Shown here: piece after piece, positions 33,673-33,829 of the stretch
Layout of the letters: each line of letters begins with the position of its first letter
Position numbering within the stretch: the first letter of the stretch is position 1
From: Halioglobus sp.
GTDB taxonomy: Bacteria; Pseudomonadota; Gammaproteobacteria; Pseudomonadales; Halieaceae
Length of the DNA stretch: 33,829 nucleotides
Assembly: GCA_020443425.1 (NCBI GenBank)
Contig: JAGRIE010000041.1
Coordinates: forward strand, 1 to 33,829
Reading direction: 5' to 3'
Notes under the pieces: generated by a model
Database searches by the model: none
Told to the model about the DNA's origin: nothing
What the model saw: the letters and a program-made list of their open reading frames with translations, nothing else
Translations under genes and position numbers: made by a program

Positions 33673-33829
33673 ATGCCCATGACCCTGATTTCAGGATTGC
33701 TAGCTTCACTGCTCTACCTGCTGGGAACGGTTTTCCAGGGACAGAGTATTTTCGCCAACAAGCGCACCCGCAACCAGGTTTTCAGCCTCGGTTTCATGGC
33801 GGTTATTGCCCATGCGATCAGCGCCATGG
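33673..33829 (+). CDS. YpjD/CcsA-like cytochrome c assembly membrane protein, N-terminal part (cut by window end)
   Basis: An open frame from the ATG at 33673, preceded by AGGA at 8 nt, runs off the window after 52 codons. MPMTLISGLLASLLYLLGTV is a transmembrane segment, followed by FQGQSIFANKRTRNQVFSLG and the start of a second hydrophobic helix (FMAVIAHAISAM). Both the sequence style and the place, divergent from ffh, match the inner-membrane YpjD (CcsA/HemX-like) protein commonly found there in gammaproteobacteria. Only the first helices can be seen, so the assignment leans on context. A second ATG at 33679 is an alternative start. Confidence 0.7.
   Translation, partial: MPMTLISGLLASLLYLLGTVFQGQSIFANKRTRNQVFSLGFMAVIAHAISAM

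Noticed and set aside
1-33829. CRISPR arrays, tRNA or rRNA genes, and insertion sequences
   Set aside because: No regularly spaced repeats, cloverleaf-like segments or transposase reading frames were recognised in the window.

Overview
The window reads as chromosomal DNA of a free-living, probably marine gammaproteobacterium. Three things point there: the conserved blocks rpsP-rimM-trmD-rplS, xerD-dsbC-hom-thrC-recJ, prfB-lysS and guaB-guaA with divergent xseA; a high-GC core; and a PEP-CTERM surface protein behind a sigma-54-type promoter. The gene order resembles pseudomonads and their relatives such as the Cellvibrionales/Halieaceae. That placement is inference from gene order and protein flavour, not from a search.

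Layout. (a) Positions 1-7121 are an accessory region of visibly lower GC. It holds the end of a LysR-type regulator, a hipBA-type toxin-antitoxin pair, two tandem periplasmic DUF1254/DUF1214 proteins and a divergent AraC-type regulator. It is bounded by two direct copies (580-607 and 7122-7149) of the 3' tail of guaA, including its last codons and stop. This is the arrangement left by integration of a mobile element at the guaA 3' end. No integrase lies between the repeats, so it looks like an integrase-less (CIME-like) or decayed island. (b) 7132-11763 is purine and repair housekeeping: guaB-guaA on the minus strand and xseA divergent. (c) 11815-16646 is a signalling block. A CRP/FNR-type regulator is divergent from a three-gene operon with ATGA overlaps: receiver-nucleotide cyclase, single-domain receiver, membrane histidine kinase. 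A convergent lipoprotein gene overlaps the kinase 3' end. (d) 16769-19389 is prfB-lysS, with the classical RF2 programmed +1 frameshift intact. (e) 19509-22106 is an accessory insert between prfB and recJ: a CueR-like regulator with a membrane permease of the Cu/Zn efflux type, then a PEP-CTERM protein and its terminator. (f) 22119-29701 is recJ, thrC, hom, alaC, dsbC and xerD, all on the minus strand. thrC is broken by a 7-bp tandem duplication. (g) 29852-33376 is rplS, trmD, rimM, rpsP and ffh, followed by a divergent ypjD/ccsA-like gene cut by the window end.

How the parts fit. The signalling block could link a membrane stimulus, through phosphotransfer, to cyclic-nucleotide synthesis read by the adjacent CRP-type factor. 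Copper stress would open the cueR-permease operon from its own 19-bp-spacer promoter. The island carries a self-maintaining toxin-antitoxin pair and a small regulon of unknown function. The least ordinary items are the guaA-derived direct repeats, the kinase/receiver/cyclase/CRP module with unusual cyclase active-site residues, the 7-bp duplication in thrC, and the copper-sensor and PEP-CTERM inserts with recognisable promoters.
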